A stretch of DNA of 5,336 bases from Gemmatimonadota bacterium (GTDB lineage: Bacteria; Latescibacterota; UBA2968; UBA8231). Position 1 is the first letter of the stretch; the number at the start of each line of letters is the position of its first letter. The translations under genes were made by a program, and so were the position numbers. Below, in pieces: positions 1 to 5,336 of this stretch. The notes under the pieces were generated by a model, which was given only the letters and a program-made list of their open reading frames with translations, was not told the DNA's origin and ran no database searches. The DNA lies in assembly GCA_026706505.1 (NCBI GenBank), contig JAPOYQ010000713.1, forward strand, positions 1-5,336, written 5' to 3'.

Positions 1-1055
1 ACCGCGCCATGAACTACGCCCGGCTGGGCGACCGGCAGGCGGCGTTAGTCGAGTGCCGCAAGGCCAATCTGAAGCTCGAAAACTACGCGCAACAAGCCGA
101 GTACGAGCTCAGCTATAAAAACGACGCCTTTCTGCAGTACATGACGGGTCTCTTTTTTGAGGCTGAAGGCGAGTGGAACGACGCGTACATTTCCTACAAA
201 GATGCCCTAAAGGGCTATCAAGCCTACGAAGCAGCCTTTGATCTGCAAGCGCCCCGGATGCTGATAATTGACCTAGTGCGGCTGGCCAAGCGGCTGAGAT
301 ACGAAGACGAGGTTGCGGAATACACGGAGCGCTACCAGCTTGAGCCAGCGGAGATTCAGCCGACTTCCGGTGGCGAGTTGGTAGTCTTCGTCGAGAGCGG
401 CTTTGTGCCCCGCAAGCACCAGGTCGAGTTCAGCGTGCCGATTCTGGAGGACGAAGGGAAGTGGGAGGTGTGGACGGTGTCGGAGCGGGCCGTCCATCGC
501 TATCACCACCCACACGTCTATAAGCGCGGGCACGTGGATTACTGGCTTAGGGTGGCGCTGCCCGAATACCGGGAGGTGCCCTCGCAAGTGGCCGGGGTGC
601 GGTTGCGCGCTGGCGACCAGAGTGCGCTGGCGGCCACAGCCGAGGACTTGGACGCGATTGCCCAGCGGACTTTTGCGCAGAAATTCGATACTATCCTACT
701 GCGCGCCGTCGCCCGCAATTTGGCCAAGTACCTAGCGTCCAAAAGCATCGAAAAAGCCTTTGAGGACGATGACGACGATGACGACGATAATGACTGGGCC
801 AAAGAGGGTCTGGGCAAAGCGCTGGGAGGCTTGGTCAACCTCTTCGGCGTGGCAACCGAGGCGGCCGACACGCGCGGCTGGCTGGCGCTACCGCACGCCA
901 TCCGCATCGCCCGGCTAGCAGTGACCCCAGGTACCGCTGCTCCGACCCTAGAATTGCTCGACGACCGGGGAAGGGTCCTAGCCGTAGAGACGTTGCCCGA
1001 AGTGGCGGTGGCGGATGGAGAAAAGGTCTTTCTAAACTTTCGCACTTTTCGCTGA
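1..1055 (+). CDS. COG3014-type TPR envelope protein, 5' end cut by window edge
   Basis: This is the C-terminal 350 or so residues of a protein of the COG3014 type, periplasmic or lipoprotein TPR proteins often encoded beside LpoB-family genes. The Met codon at 9-11 is probably internal: codons 3-8 are open in the same frame, and the first visible residues (ARLGDRQAALVECRKAN) read as the middle of a TPR helix pair, so the N-terminus and any signal lie outside. A second TPR-like pair covers residues 40-75, counting from that Met. The family-like C-terminal part has a GELVVFVESGFVPRK stretch near 122-136, RVALPEY at 181-187, a helical AEDLDAIAQRTF region at 211-222, and ADTRGWLALPHAIRIARL at 286-303. 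Residues 253-260 are eight consecutive Asp. Precise function is unknown; a scaffold or assembly role beside the LpoB-like protein is inferred. It is the first visible gene of the operon, and its stop overlaps the next gene's SD. Family assignment is by recalled motif pattern. Confidence 0.82.
   Translation, partial: RAMNYARLGDRQAALVECRKANLKLENYAQQAEYELSYKNDAFLQYMTGLFFEAEGEWNDAYISYKDALKGYQAYEAAFDLQAPRMLIIDLVRLAKRLRYEDEVAEYTERYQLEPAEIQPTSGGELVVFVESGFVPRKHQVEFSVPILEDEGKWEVWTVSERAVHRYHHPHVYKRGHVDYWLRVALPEYREVPSQVAGVRLRAGDQSALAATAEDLDAIAQRTFAQKFDTILLRAVARNLAKYLASKSIEKAFEDDDDDDDDNDWAKEGLGKALGGLVNLFGVATEAADTRGWLALPHAIRIARLAVTPGTAAPTLELLDDRGRVLAVETLPEVAVADGEKVFLNFRTFR
765..788 (+). repeat. GAY trinucleotide repeat encoding an Asp8 run
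   Basis: Eight consecutive Asp codons alternate GAC and GAT in a near-regular nine-base pattern (GAC GAC GAT). They follow Glu at 762-764 and are followed by Asn-Asp. The run sits between the helical segment and the conserved C-terminal block of the COG3014-type protein, so it probably forms a flexible acidic loop. A tract of this kind can vary in length by slippage in multiples of three without breaking the frame. On the opposite strand it reads as a serine run, which produces a spurious antisense open frame. Confidence 0.85.
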
Positions 1056-1059
1056 GGAG
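1054..1059 (+). promoter_or_regulatory. SD site overlapping the upstream stop codon
   Basis: GAGGAG begins inside the TGA stop (1053-1055) of the preceding gene and lies nine bases before the ATG at 1069. It fixes the start of the second gene and suggests translation by ribosomes finishing the first. The next two genes have similar sites, AAAGGAG at 1908-1914 and AAGGAG at 2521-2526, all followed by C. Confidence 0.75.
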
Positions 1060-1068
1060 CAAACAATC

Positions 1069-1908
1069 ATGTACGTCAAATTATGGATAGCCGCGCTGGC
1101 GGTGGCGCTGCCGGCCGCTGCGCAGCAGAGTACGTCGGCTGCCGATCAGGTCACGGACCCGCTGGAGGAAGGGGCAATCATCAATATCGTCGATTGGGAC
1201 GGCGGCCAGCTACCCAAGCGCTACTACGAGCGCTCAGATCAACTACCGATGAGCCTCGACGACGTGCGCAAGCTGAGCGCGAACAAGTTCAATACCGATG
1301 CAATCGTCAAAATGCTCGAGGAGCGGCGCTGCGTCTGCGACGCCTCGGTAGATGCCCTGGTGGAATTGAAGAAAGCCGGCGTTGCCGAGCAGGTAATCCA
1401 GGCGGTATCGCTCCACGCGCTGCCGCCCAACCGCTCGTTCGGGCTGACGATCGCCCTCGACTTTGAGGGCTTGGGTGGCGAGGCTACGGTATCGACGCAG
1501 GCGCGCAAGGGCTATCTCTACTTGATCGTGCCCGACGGCGACAAGGAGCGGGTCTTTATCGGCAACTTGCAGGCGATCCTCGCCGGTCGCTGGCAGCGCG
1601 ACGCGCTGATCGACAACACCGATCTGCTGCTGCCCAAAAAGGTGCGGCGCGTGACCTTTGCCTCCGAGGTCCCGCTCAAGACCTACGGCAGCAAAAAGGC
1701 CCTAGTTTTTACCTCGACCAAACCTGATATCTACACTTCAGCCGATATTCCCGAGGCGGACCGGGCAGGGGTGCAGGAGTTCGAGTTCGAGTATCCAGCC
1801 GCGTCGCTGGAGCGCCAGTGCAGCCTTCAGGTGCTCTACCGGCAGGACGCGATGCTGGCCAACCGCTGGCACTTAGTGCGCACCCATTTCCAGTGCGAAT
1901 GGGATTGA
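1069..1908 (+). CDS. Exported protein of unknown function with tandem helical repeats
   Basis: I do not recognise this 279-residue protein as a named family. The N-terminus is a classic Sec signal peptide: Lys4, a hydrophobic core to about residue 14, then AAA followed by Gln, with predicted cleavage after Ala18. There is no lipobox Cys, so it is probably soluble in the periplasm. Residues 61-83 and 92-113 form two related helical units (MSLDDVRKLSANKFNTDAIV and ASVDALVELKKAGVAEQVIQ). They resemble the short repeat ending in SDEVI or SDKVI found in many exported bacterial proteins. The rest (about 122-279) looks like a beta-rich domain. After the signal peptide only four Cys remain: 88, 90, 251 and 276; the last two could form a disulfide. 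The start is supported by GAGGAG nine bases upstream. Its place between COG3014 and LpoB-like genes implies a shared envelope role, but no activity can be assigned. Confidence 0.85.
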   Translation: MYVKLWIAALAVALPAAAQQSTSAADQVTDPLEEGAIINIVDWDGGQLPKRYYERSDQLPMSLDDVRKLSANKFNTDAIVKMLEERRCVCDASVDALVELKKAGVAEQVIQAVSLHALPPNRSFGLTIALDFEGLGGEATVSTQARKGYLYLIVPDGDKERVFIGNLQAILAGRWQRDALIDNTDLLLPKKVRRVTFASEVPLKTYGSKKALVFTSTKPDIYTSADIPEADRAGVQEFEFEYPAASLERQCSLQVLYRQDAMLANRWHLVRTHFQCEWD

Positions 1909-1920
1909 AAGGAGCTTACG

Positions 1921-2517
1921 ATGAAACGCTACGTTTTCGCGGCAATCGCCTTGGCTGTGGGGCTCGCGGCCTGTGGCGGCCCGAGGGCCTTTACCAAGGG
2001 CGAGTACGGAGATCCAGAAGAGATCTCCATGCTCGACGACAAGTGGAACCAGAACGACATGCAGCTAGTCGCTAAGAAGATGATTGGCTCGATGGAGGTC
2101 TGGTCAGATGCCCGGGCCATGGCTGAAAAGCCGGTTGTCATCTTGGAGATGCCGCGCAACAAGACCACCGAGCACATCGACATGCAGGCGCTGTACGACC
2201 ACGTCAAGACTGCGCTCATCCAGAGCGGGCAGTTCACGTTCCTCGACAAGGCAGCGCGGCTAGAAATCGCCCAAGAGTACGAGTATCAAGACTCGGGCTA
2301 CGTGCGTCCGGACGAGGCTCAAGGACCGGGTAACCAGCGCGGTGCGCGCTTCTTGCTCGGCGGGGTCATCACCTCGACCGTGCAGCAGGTGGGCAAGGAC
2401 AAAGTCATCTACTACAAGGCGACCTTTGAGCTGACCGACATCTCGACCACTGAGATCGTCTGGACCGACCACAAGGAAATCACCAAGCACTTCCAGAAGA
2501 GGAGCATCGGCTTCTAG
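1921..2517 (+). CDS. LpoB-like outer-membrane lipoprotein (PBP-activator family)
   Basis: This 198-residue lipoprotein matches the LpoB family (penicillin-binding protein activator, Pfam PF13036). The signal peptide ends in the lipobox LAAC with Cys18 as the lipidation site. The next residues are Gly-Gly, with no Asp at +2, so sorting to the outer membrane is expected if a Lol system exists. Family landmarks follow: NQNDMQLVAKKMIGSM (43-58), PVVILEMPRNKTTEHID (71-87), TALIQSGQFTFLD (97-109), ARLEIAQEYEYQDSG (112-126), GARFLLGGVITSTV (141-154), KVIYYKATFELTDI (161-174) and IVWTDHKEI (179-187). In E. coli, LpoB reaches through peptidoglycan to stimulate PBP1b; that role here is inferred. The linker between Cys18 and the folded domain is only about 20-25 residues, much shorter than I recall for E. 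coli LpoB. AAAGGAG lies six bases before the ATG. The gene name is withheld because orthology to E. coli lpoB is unproven. Confidence 0.88.
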   Translation: MKRYVFAAIALAVGLAACGGPRAFTKGEYGDPEEISMLDDKWNQNDMQLVAKKMIGSMEVWSDARAMAEKPVVILEMPRNKTTEHIDMQALYDHVKTALIQSGQFTFLDKAARLEIAQEYEYQDSGYVRPDEAQGPGNQRGARFLLGGVITSTVQQVGKDKVIYYKATFELTDISTTEIVWTDHKEITKHFQKRSIGF

Positions 2518-2534
2518 GGAAAGGAGCACGGAAC

Positions 2535-3071
2535 ATGAGACGTATTGCACTGATCGCCCTGCTGGCGCTGGCCGTTGGGGCGCAGGCTGCGACGCCGGGA
2601 CGCACCGATGGCCCCGAAGGCAGCGAATACGGCAAGGGCGGCTACCACTACAAGGCCCAGTACGGCCGCTTCTACACCGAGGGCTTTTTGGGGGCGGCGA
2701 TGATGGAGAGCGAAGCCGAGGACACAGAGACCAACCTCATTACGGGGCTTAATGCGGGCTACATGGTCGAGGAATGGCTGGCCTTTCAGGTGGGATTTGC
2801 CCGCATCTTGGAGCAAAACATCAACCTCTATGCCGGCGGGGTGCGCTCGGCCTACGTCAGTCGGCCGTTCAACTACTACTTTTCGCTCGACGCCGAGCTA
2901 TACTCGCCCGAGGTCGGCGACACTCACTTCGGAATCGTCCCGGGCGTTGGGGCCGAGGTGATTCTCAGCGAACGCCTGCGGGCGGGCTTGCGCTTTCAGC
3001 GCGACTTTATCTTTGCCGACGACATGATTCACATCAACCGAGTTACGGCGAAGATACAGGTGGATTTTTAG
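2535..3071 (+). CDS. Small exported outer-membrane beta-barrel protein
   Basis: This 178-residue protein has a clear signal peptide: Arg2-Arg3, a Leu/Ala core, then AQA with predicted cleavage after Ala18. After a Gly-rich lead (about 19-45) come alternating hydrophobic and polar strands rich in Tyr, Phe and Gly, for example GRFYTEGFLGAAMM (44-57), ITGLNAGYMVEEWLAFQVGF (69-88), NYYFSLDAELYS (113-124), GIVPGVGAEVILSERLRAGL (133-152) and VTAKIQVDF (170-178). The chain ends in Phe178, the usual terminal signal for BAM-dependent insertion. Length and strand count fit a barrel of about eight strands, like the OmpA transmembrane domain or OmpW-type small porins, but no periplasmic OmpA-like domain follows. 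It is the last gene of the operon, 17 bases after the LpoB-like stop, with AAGGAG eight bases before the ATG. Cargo or partner is unknown; it may be an outer-membrane anchor or sensor for the module. Confidence 0.8.
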   Translation: MRRIALIALLALAVGAQAATPGRTDGPEGSEYGKGGYHYKAQYGRFYTEGFLGAAMMESEAEDTETNLITGLNAGYMVEEWLAFQVGFARILEQNINLYAGGVRSAYVSRPFNYYFSLDAELYSPEVGDTHFGIVPGVGAEVILSERLRAGLRFQRDFIFADDMIHINRVTAKIQVDF

Positions 3072-3087
3072 GGAGTTTCGCGTTGGT

Positions 3088-3141
3088 ATGCAAAGGGCCA
3101 GCTACTGAAGCGGAAGCTGGCCCTTTGTATGTCTAATTTTT
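3088..3141 (+). terminator. Intrinsic terminator closing the envelope operon
   Basis: A perfect 13-bp inverted repeat pairs 3091-3103 (CAAAGGGCCAGCT) with 3115-3127. It extends outward by one G-T pair and two A-T pairs to 3088 and 3130, around an 11-base loop. Five T follow at 3137-3141, about six bases past the stem, so the T-tract is slightly detached. The hairpin starts 16 bases after the stop of the beta-barrel gene. No T-tract follows in the leftward direction, so it should act mainly on rightward transcripts. Confidence 0.85.
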
Positions 3142-3171
3142 AGCCTACGGCCTATAATGAAGCGGGAAGTT

Positions 3172-3420
3172 TTATTCACGCCCCACTACCTGGAGAAATG
3201 CATCGTCATCTTGGACTGCTCCGAATAGTCTGCTGTTTCTGAACCAAGACCTGACTAACTTGCCACCTGTGCCACGTTGCGAGGAGGCGGTGGTAACTGC
3301 CTGCTGCAGGTACCGCAGGGAGGTATCGCGATCATGCTCGACAATATAGACAGGCCAAAGGCACGAGGATCTCCGTTCCTCCTTAATCTTCCACAAGGCG
3401 GTTAGGAACATAAAGGCCAT
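3172..3420 (-). CDS. Uncertain 82-residue frame following the phosphotransferase stop
   Basis: This frame starts at an ATG 15 bases beyond the phosphotransferase stop and lies in the same reading frame as that gene; only the TAA at 3436-3438 separates them. Counted by hand, 34 of its first 50 codons end in G or C, which is compatible with coding. The composition looks protein-like, with segments such as EERRSSCLWPVYIVEHD (14-30), SLRYLQQAV and, near the end, RSWFRNSRLFGAVQDDDAFL. The LRYLQQAV segment and the ending loosely recall the last repeat of TPR proteins, where a Leu-rich helix is followed by a RDDPRFQ-like tail. I see no good SD before the ATG. It could be a small gene, a decayed remnant of a longer TPR protein, an accidental frame, or a C-terminal part of the phosphotransferase reached only by readthrough. 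No function is assigned. Confidence 0.35.
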   Translation of the reverse strand: MAFMFLTALWKIKEERRSSCLWPVYIVEHDRDTSLRYLQQAVTTASSQRGTGGKLVRSWFRNSRLFGAVQDDDAFLQVVGRE

Positions 3421-3435
3421 ACTCGTGTCTTGGAT

Positions 3436-4464
3436 TTACGTACTTAGCCCCTGTAGGATCTCAAGATCTGCAATTGCCGCACCTATGTATTCTGGTGTCT
3501 TGGGATGCAAAAGGCCGCAGTCCCAGAAGTACCGTACTTGGCGAAGATTTTTAATAATTGACAATACCTTTTCCTCTACAGCCGATAACTCAGTAGGAGG
3601 CTCGCCAATAACGGCCTTGTAGGAAGATCGAAAAGCATCTATGTAGCCGGTCTCGTAGTGCTCCGAACTTGGCTTGGCTATGTATTCACCCTCAGCTTGC
3701 TGCAAATCGTAGATTGCGGTTCCCCAGCCAGCCAATTGGAAGTCGTGGACGTTGGAGATCCGCAGAGCGCTACCGTTTTCCACGAGTACGTTGTGCAGTC
3801 CTGCTTCCCCCCATAGGAGGACGTTCCCGCCATGTACTTTGACCTTGGGCAATGAGTCCATGGCAGCTAATAGCTTCTCTGAAAGTTCCGGCAAAGTTGC
3901 CGCGACGGAAGAAGCCAACTCCTCCTCCCCTAGGAGTGCTTCCCAGATCGTCTCTTCCCATGACGTGAGATCCATCTGCGTTTGAGATTGAAGCTCGTCC
4001 GGGCATTGTTGGCTGTGTACATGTGCGACCGTTTGTCCTAGTAGCGAACCCAACTGCAGCCGCTGCGCTCGAGAGGCGGTCAAGTAGTAACTGAGCCCCG
4101 ACTCACCCGGCTCGCGCGGGATCAAAAGACATTCAGATCCCAGTGGTTCCCCATCATCGTCATAGACTAGAGACTCAGACACCGGAATACCGGCCGCGCC
4201 TTGAAACGCCTTTGCGACGATGAACTCCGTTTTCAGACTCAAGCCGTGGACGCGCCGAAACTGGATCTTCAATATCACGTCTCCGTGCGCGTGTGTCTCG
4301 ACCATGAAAACGTGATTTGTGCAATTGCTTCCTAGGCGAGTGATCGACCGCGACACACTGAAGTCGTGCTTTTCAAAAAGAGCATCAATCTGCGCACGGG
4401 ATATGTCTGGCTTATGATGAAAAAGAGCGTGGATATCCCTCTGGCTGGCGAGTTGCGCTACCAT
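3436..4464 (-). CDS. Aminoglycoside phosphotransferase-like (APH fold) kinase with altered HGD motif
   Basis: This 342-residue cytoplasmic protein belongs to the APH/choline-kinase-like superfamily (Pfam PF01636 type). Visible landmarks are an N-lobe loop LGSNCTNHVFMVE (44-56), a strand with a likely ATP-binding Lys66 (VILKIQF), a possible helix-C Glu80, a hinge near LLIPREPGE (113-121), and LGQTVAHVHS (142-151). The catalytic segment LLWGEAGLHNVLVE is at 216-229, and the metal-binding segment VHDFQLAGWGTAIYDL at 239-254. Asn225 and Asp241 match the family, but the usual His-Gly-Asp is Trp-Gly-Glu at 218-220. Whether it phosphorylates a small molecule is open; antibiotic resistance should not be assumed. 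GGAG (CTCC at 4475-4478 on the + strand) lies ten bases upstream of the ATG. It follows the nitrilase-like gene after 70 bases on the same strand and may be co-transcribed. Codon ends are less GC-rich (26 of the first 50) than in the LpoB-like gene (39 of 50), hinting at a different origin. Confidence 0.8.
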   Translation of the reverse strand: MVAQLASQRDIHALFHHKPDISRAQIDALFEKHDFSVSRSITRLGSNCTNHVFMVETHAHGDVILKIQFRRVHGLSLKTEFIVAKAFQGAAGIPVSESLVYDDDGEPLGSECLLIPREPGESGLSYYLTASRAQRLQLGSLLGQTVAHVHSQQCPDELQSQTQMDLTSWEETIWEALLGEEELASSVAATLPELSEKLLAAMDSLPKVKVHGGNVLLWGEAGLHNVLVENGSALRISNVHDFQLAGWGTAIYDLQQAEGEYIAKPSSEHYETGYIDAFRSSYKAVIGEPPTELSAVEEKVLSIIKNLRQVRYFWDCGLLHPKTPEYIGAAIADLEILQGLST

Positions 4465-4534
4465 TCGAGTCTATCTCCGTGAATTACAGGGCGTTGTGAC
4501 TGAGCTACGCCTAAATCTCCTGAATTCCTCGTAC
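4465..4534 (-). other. Short spacer between nitrilase-like and phosphotransferase genes
   Basis: The 70 bases between the two leftward genes contain the phosphotransferase SD but no hairpin with a T-tract, so transcription may run through. A TGTAAT about 20 bases before the phosphotransferase ATG could pass for a -10 element, but no acceptable -35 stands at the right distance. I therefore call no promoter. Confidence 0.4.
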
Positions 4535-5336
4535 TCACGCCAGATGCTCTGTCCGCAGTTCCCTCGACCAGTCGAAGTACTCATCTAGCCGCACTAGCTC
4601 GAATTCATCGACAATGTCGGCTGCGGTGTGCTCTGCTGTCTCGCTGTAGATCACCGAAGTGCCCACCTGCCCGGTCGTGACAATGCGCACGGCCTCGCCG
4701 TATTGACGATGGATATCGTCGTACTTGGCCTGATTCTTATCGAGATGTACCACCTCGTAGTCTAAGTTGATGCGCGCCGTGGCCCAACTCTGATAGTTGT
4801 TGCTTTGGGCTAGCGTGGTGCCCTGCGGATCGATAATGGTGCAGGGCGTCCCCTTGTACACCGAGCCAATAAAAAAGGCCTGCACATCCAAAGCCCAGAA
4901 ATTTTGCACCAGCCCGCCGTGATACATAGAGCTAAAGAGCAGCAATTTCGGCTTGAGCTTTTTGTACTGGGCACGCAATTCCCCAAAGTTCAGATCAAAA
5001 CAGATCACCCCACCCACCGGCCCGAATTCTGTCTGGATCAGGGACGCGCCTGGCCCTGGACGAGTGCCGTGGTCAAACTCTGGGTACACTGGGATGTACT
5101 TGCGGTAGATGCCGGCTAATTCCCCCTGCCGATCGAGCAGCCCGAGGACATTGAAGACCGCTCCGCTCTTGCGCTCCTTTTGATGCACCGGCACGGTGAT
5201 ATAGCAGCTATACTCCCGGGCCAAGCCAGCCAATAGCTGAGTCGTCGGCCCCTCTGGCACTTCTTCGTCGCAGTTTCGACAGATGGTCTCGGGCAGGACG
5301 ATCAGATCGGCCCTAGTGGCGCGGGCGACCCGGTCC
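4535..5336 (-). CDS. Carbon-nitrogen hydrolase (nitrilase superfamily), 5' end cut by window edge
   Basis: These 266 visible residues belong to the nitrilase superfamily (Pfam PF00795), which hydrolyses amides, nitriles or carbamoyl groups through a Glu-Lys-Cys triad. All three residues are visible: Glu in ADLIVLPET (codon 5288-5290), Lys in IYRKYIPVYPEFDHG (5099-5101) and the nucleophile Cys in GGVICFDLNFGE (5000-5002). A GTG at 5258-5260 could be taken for a start, but it lies downstream of the catalytic Glu and the frame is open to the window edge. The gene therefore begins to the right of 5336, probably lacking only the first few dozen residues. Past the core, a tail with ADIVDEFELVRLDEYFDWSREL (about 214-235, counting from the GTG) forms a short C-terminal helical extension. 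Substrate cannot be told; N-carbamoyl or aliphatic amide hydrolysis is typical of the group. It lies upstream of the phosphotransferase on the same strand. Confidence 0.88.
   Translation of the reverse strand, partial: DRVARATRADLIVLPETICRNCDEEVPEGPTTQLLAGLAREYSCYITVPVHQKERKSGAVFNVLGLLDRQGELAGIYRKYIPVYPEFDHGTRPGPGASLIQTEFGPVGGVICFDLNFGELRAQYKKLKPKLLLFSSMYHGGLVQNFWALDVQAFFIGSVYKGTPCTIIDPQGTTLAQSNNYQSWATARINLDYEVVHLDKNQAKYDDIHRQYGEAVRIVTTGQVGTSVIYSETAEHTAADIVDEFELVRLDEYFDWSRELRTEHLA

Noticed and set aside
539..1066. Long - strand open frame opposite the first gene
   Set aside because: It contains a serine run that is simply the antisense of the Asp codon repeat. It lies wholly opposite a gene with strong family motifs, and its composition is not protein-like.
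2514..2816. - strand open frame across the LpoB/barrel junction
   Set aside because: It covers the start, SD and signal peptide of the beta-barrel gene in antisense and has no SD or recognisable motif. It is a shadow of the GC-rich coding strand.
3088..3130. Hairpin as a bidirectional terminator for the convergent leftward genes
   Set aside because: Reading leftward, no run of T follows the stem; the flank is mixed sequence, so only rightward termination is supported.
3153..3158. Perfect TATAAT on the + strand just after the operon terminator
   Set aside because: No -35-like hexamer stands 16-18 bases upstream, and a transcript from it would run antisense into the leftward genes. More likely chance.
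3436..4464. Phosphotransferase called as an antibiotic-resistance gene
   Set aside because: The APH fold is shared by many metabolic kinases. The catalytic motif is altered and no integron, transposon or other resistance context is visible.

Overview
The window most likely comes from a Gram-negative (diderm) bacterium. Three genes carry export signals: one Sec signal peptide, one lipobox, and one signal peptide on a predicted outer-membrane barrel ending in Phe. Codons in the left half end mostly in G or C. Nothing here fixes the taxon. The protein families fit an uncultured diderm phylum at least as well as a familiar proteobacterium, but that is an impression rather than a demonstration.

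Left half (1-3141, + strand) is a compact cell-envelope operon of four genes. In order they are: a 5'-truncated COG3014-type TPR protein; an unrecognised exported protein with a tandem helical repeat; an LpoB-like outer-membrane lipoprotein; and a small exported beta-barrel protein. The gaps are 12-17 bases. Each of the three downstream genes has a clear GGAGC-containing Shine-Dalgarno (SD) site that starts at or just after the preceding stop codon. A strong intrinsic terminator at 3088-3141 closes the unit. COG3014 and LpoB-family genes are commonly found together, so this looks like a variant of an LpoB-type envelope module, with the second and fourth genes as possible lineage-specific partners. 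The activity is inferred: E. coli LpoB activates the peptidoglycan synthase PBP1b, but nothing here shows that target.

Right half (3172-5336, - strand) is convergent with the operon. Reading leftward, it holds a carbon-nitrogen hydrolase (nitrilase superfamily) cut by the right window edge and a complete aminoglycoside-phosphotransferase-like (APH/choline-kinase fold) protein. Next comes an 82-codon open frame lying in the same frame as the phosphotransferase, directly after its stop. The phosphotransferase has WGE where the family usually has HGD, and its codon use is less GC-rich than the operon's. The small frame is uncertain; its C-terminus vaguely resembles the end of TPR proteins.

I saw no tRNA, rRNA, CRISPR array, insertion sequence or attachment site. 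The points most worth a second look are the four-gene envelope module, the short linker of its LpoB-like protein, the altered catalytic motif of the phosphotransferase, and the in-frame continuation after that gene's stop codon.
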